Positions 63,188 through 64,000 of a stretch of 64,000 bases of DNA are shown here, piece by piece. The notes below the pieces were generated by a model. That model saw only the letters and a list, made by a program, of their open reading frames with translations, made no database searches and was not told where the DNA came from. The stretch is from the NCBI GenBank assembly GCA_964563855.1, contig CAZLYU010000007.1, positions 18,782 through 82,781 of the forward strand, given 5' to 3'. Each line of letters opens with the position of its first letter. Positions within the stretch are counted from its first letter, which is position 1. Position numbers and translations under genes: made by a program. Source of the stretch: JAFGRR01 sp964563855 (GTDB taxonomy: Bacteria > Planctomycetota > Phycisphaerae > UBA1845 > Fen-1342).

Positions 63188-64000
63188 GCCAAACGGATCC
63201 GTACAGATCGCGTGGGTCGACGCCGTGGCGCCGTTTGGCGTGTGTTTTCGCTTTCGGCGTCTCGGCGAACGTGGTGCTCGGGCAGTCGGTCGCTGCGACC
63301 GAGGTCATGGGGCCGCCGACGCCGACCGCCGGCGAAGCAGCGCAAGAAATCTACATTCCGAACATCAGCCAGTTCGCACCACCGGCTGACTCGCCGGAGA
63401 CGCTGACCAACACGCTGCAGATTCTGGTGATGATGACGGTGCTCACCGTGGCGCCGAGCATCTTCCTGATGAGCACCTGCTTCATTCGGATCATCGTCGT
63501 GCTGGCCTTGCTGCGACAGGCGTTGGGCACGCAGTCGTTGCCGCCCGGGCAGGTCATCGCCGGGCTGTCGTTGCTGCTCACGGTGTTGGTGATGGCGCCC
63601 ACGTGGACGCGCATCAACGACACCGCGATTCAGCCGTACGTGCGCGGCGAAATGGCGCAGCTCGACGCCCTGGCGCAAGCCAATCACGAAATGCGCGAGT
63701 TCATGTTCGCGCAAATCGAGGCGGCGGGGAACGAAGAAGACATCTACATGATGACCGAGTACGCGTTGCAGGAGTCGATTCCCAGCGATCGCGTGCTCGC
63801 GCGGCATGAAGTGCCCACGGTCGCGCTGGCGCCCGCGTTTGTACTGAGTGAATTGAAGACGGCGTTCATCATCGGGTTTCGAATGTATTTGCCATTTTTG
63901 GTGATCGACATGGTCATCAGCACGATTCTGGTGTCGATGGGCATGATGATGCTGCCGCCGGTGGTGATCTCGTTGCCGTTCAAGCTGCTGTTGTTTGTGT
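63184..64000 (+). CDS. fliP: Flagellar biosynthetic protein FliP (3' end outside window)
   Basis: The frame from ATG 63184 is open to the end of the window (272 codons shown). It has an N-terminal signal peptide region and the FliP core: TLQILVMMTVLTVAPSIFLM, FIRIIVVLALLRQALGT, LPPGQVIAGLSLLLT and the C-terminal LSELKTAFIIGFRMYLPFLV, VIDMVISTILVSMGMMMLPP. FliP forms the core of the flagellar type III export gate with FliQ and FliR. The start overlaps the fliO stop by 4 bp. The last residues lie beyond the window. Confidence 0.95.
   Translation, partial: MSQTDPYRSRGSTPWRRLACVFAFGVSANVVLGQSVAATEVMGPPTPTAGEAAQEIYIPNISQFAPPADSPETLTNTLQILVMMTVLTVAPSIFLMSTCFIRIIVVLALLRQALGTQSLPPGQVIAGLSLLLTVLVMAPTWTRINDTAIQPYVRGEMAQLDALAQANHEMREFMFAQIEAAGNEEDIYMMTEYALQESIPSDRVLARHEVPTVALAPAFVLSELKTAFIIGFRMYLPFLVIDMVISTILVSMGMMMLPPVVISLPFKLLLFV

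Overview
The window is GC-rich, densely coded bacterial DNA that looks like a chromosome of a flagellated member of the Planctomycetota, probably Phycisphaerae or a relative. The case rests on gene content: several large secreted proteins with cohesin-like, HYR or beta-helix regions ending in dockerin/EF-hand-like repeats, three PEP-CTERM proteins, a fused membrane/spermidine-synthase protein, the FlbD/FlgE/MotE-like flagellar set, and frequent TTG and GTG starts. No rRNA, CRISPR array, prophage or insertion sequence was seen. The assignment to phylum is an inference from gene families, not from a marker gene.

Layout. 1-12.4 kb holds mostly metabolic genes: a fused spermidine synthase (cut by the window edge), aldehyde dehydrogenase, a membrane zinc-ribbon protein, an alpha/beta hydrolase, a UbiD-type decarboxylase, a frameshifted carboxypeptidase-regulatory-like gene, a nucleotide-sugar dehydrogenase, an aldo/keto reductase, and a three-gene overlapping set (amidohydrolase, lipoprotein, LigD-phosphoesterase-like protein). 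12.4-18.8 kb is a minus-strand surface-glycan operon (Wzy/O-antigen-ligase-like protein, two GT4 and one GT9 glycosyltransferases), preceded by a homologue of the tRNA-queuosine mannosyltransferase GTDC1/QTMAN. 19-26.7 kb is a plus-strand run of five secreted proteins, three with PEP-CTERM tails, closed by a strong intrinsic terminator. Two of the glycan genes resemble exosortase-associated families, so the glycan and PEP-CTERM blocks may work together, although no exosortase lies in the window.

27-33 kb carries a PDZ-hydrolase fusion, hemC and hemL (tetrapyrrole synthesis, overlapping by 4 bp), a small conserved protein and a B12-binding radical SAM protein. 33.2-43.2 kb is a long minus-strand flagellar operon in transcription order fliF-fliG-fliH-fliI-fliJ-motE-like-fliK-flgD-flgE-flbD. 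It is divergent from a MutL/GlmL-type ATPase gene. 45-57.7 kb has tRNA-Ala(CGC), an ABC-2 permease, a secreted Lys-C-like protease with dockerin-type repeats, an HtrA protease, an M14 peptidase lipoprotein, a VOC protein, a very large AsmA-like protein, a double-FHA coiled-coil protein and tRNA-Val(GAC).

57.9-64 kb holds rsfS, an NAD-dependent epimerase, a Nudix-fold protein without its catalytic glutamates, and then a second, plus-strand flagellar block: a PilZ/pseudo-receiver/pseudo-Hpt protein followed by fliL, fliN, fliO and fliP (cut by the window end). fliM is missing from its usual place between fliL and fliN, and the long FliN extension carries a FliM-like CheY-binding motif. This second block is the most interesting part of the window: it suggests a c-di-GMP-responsive regulator and a rearranged switch complex.
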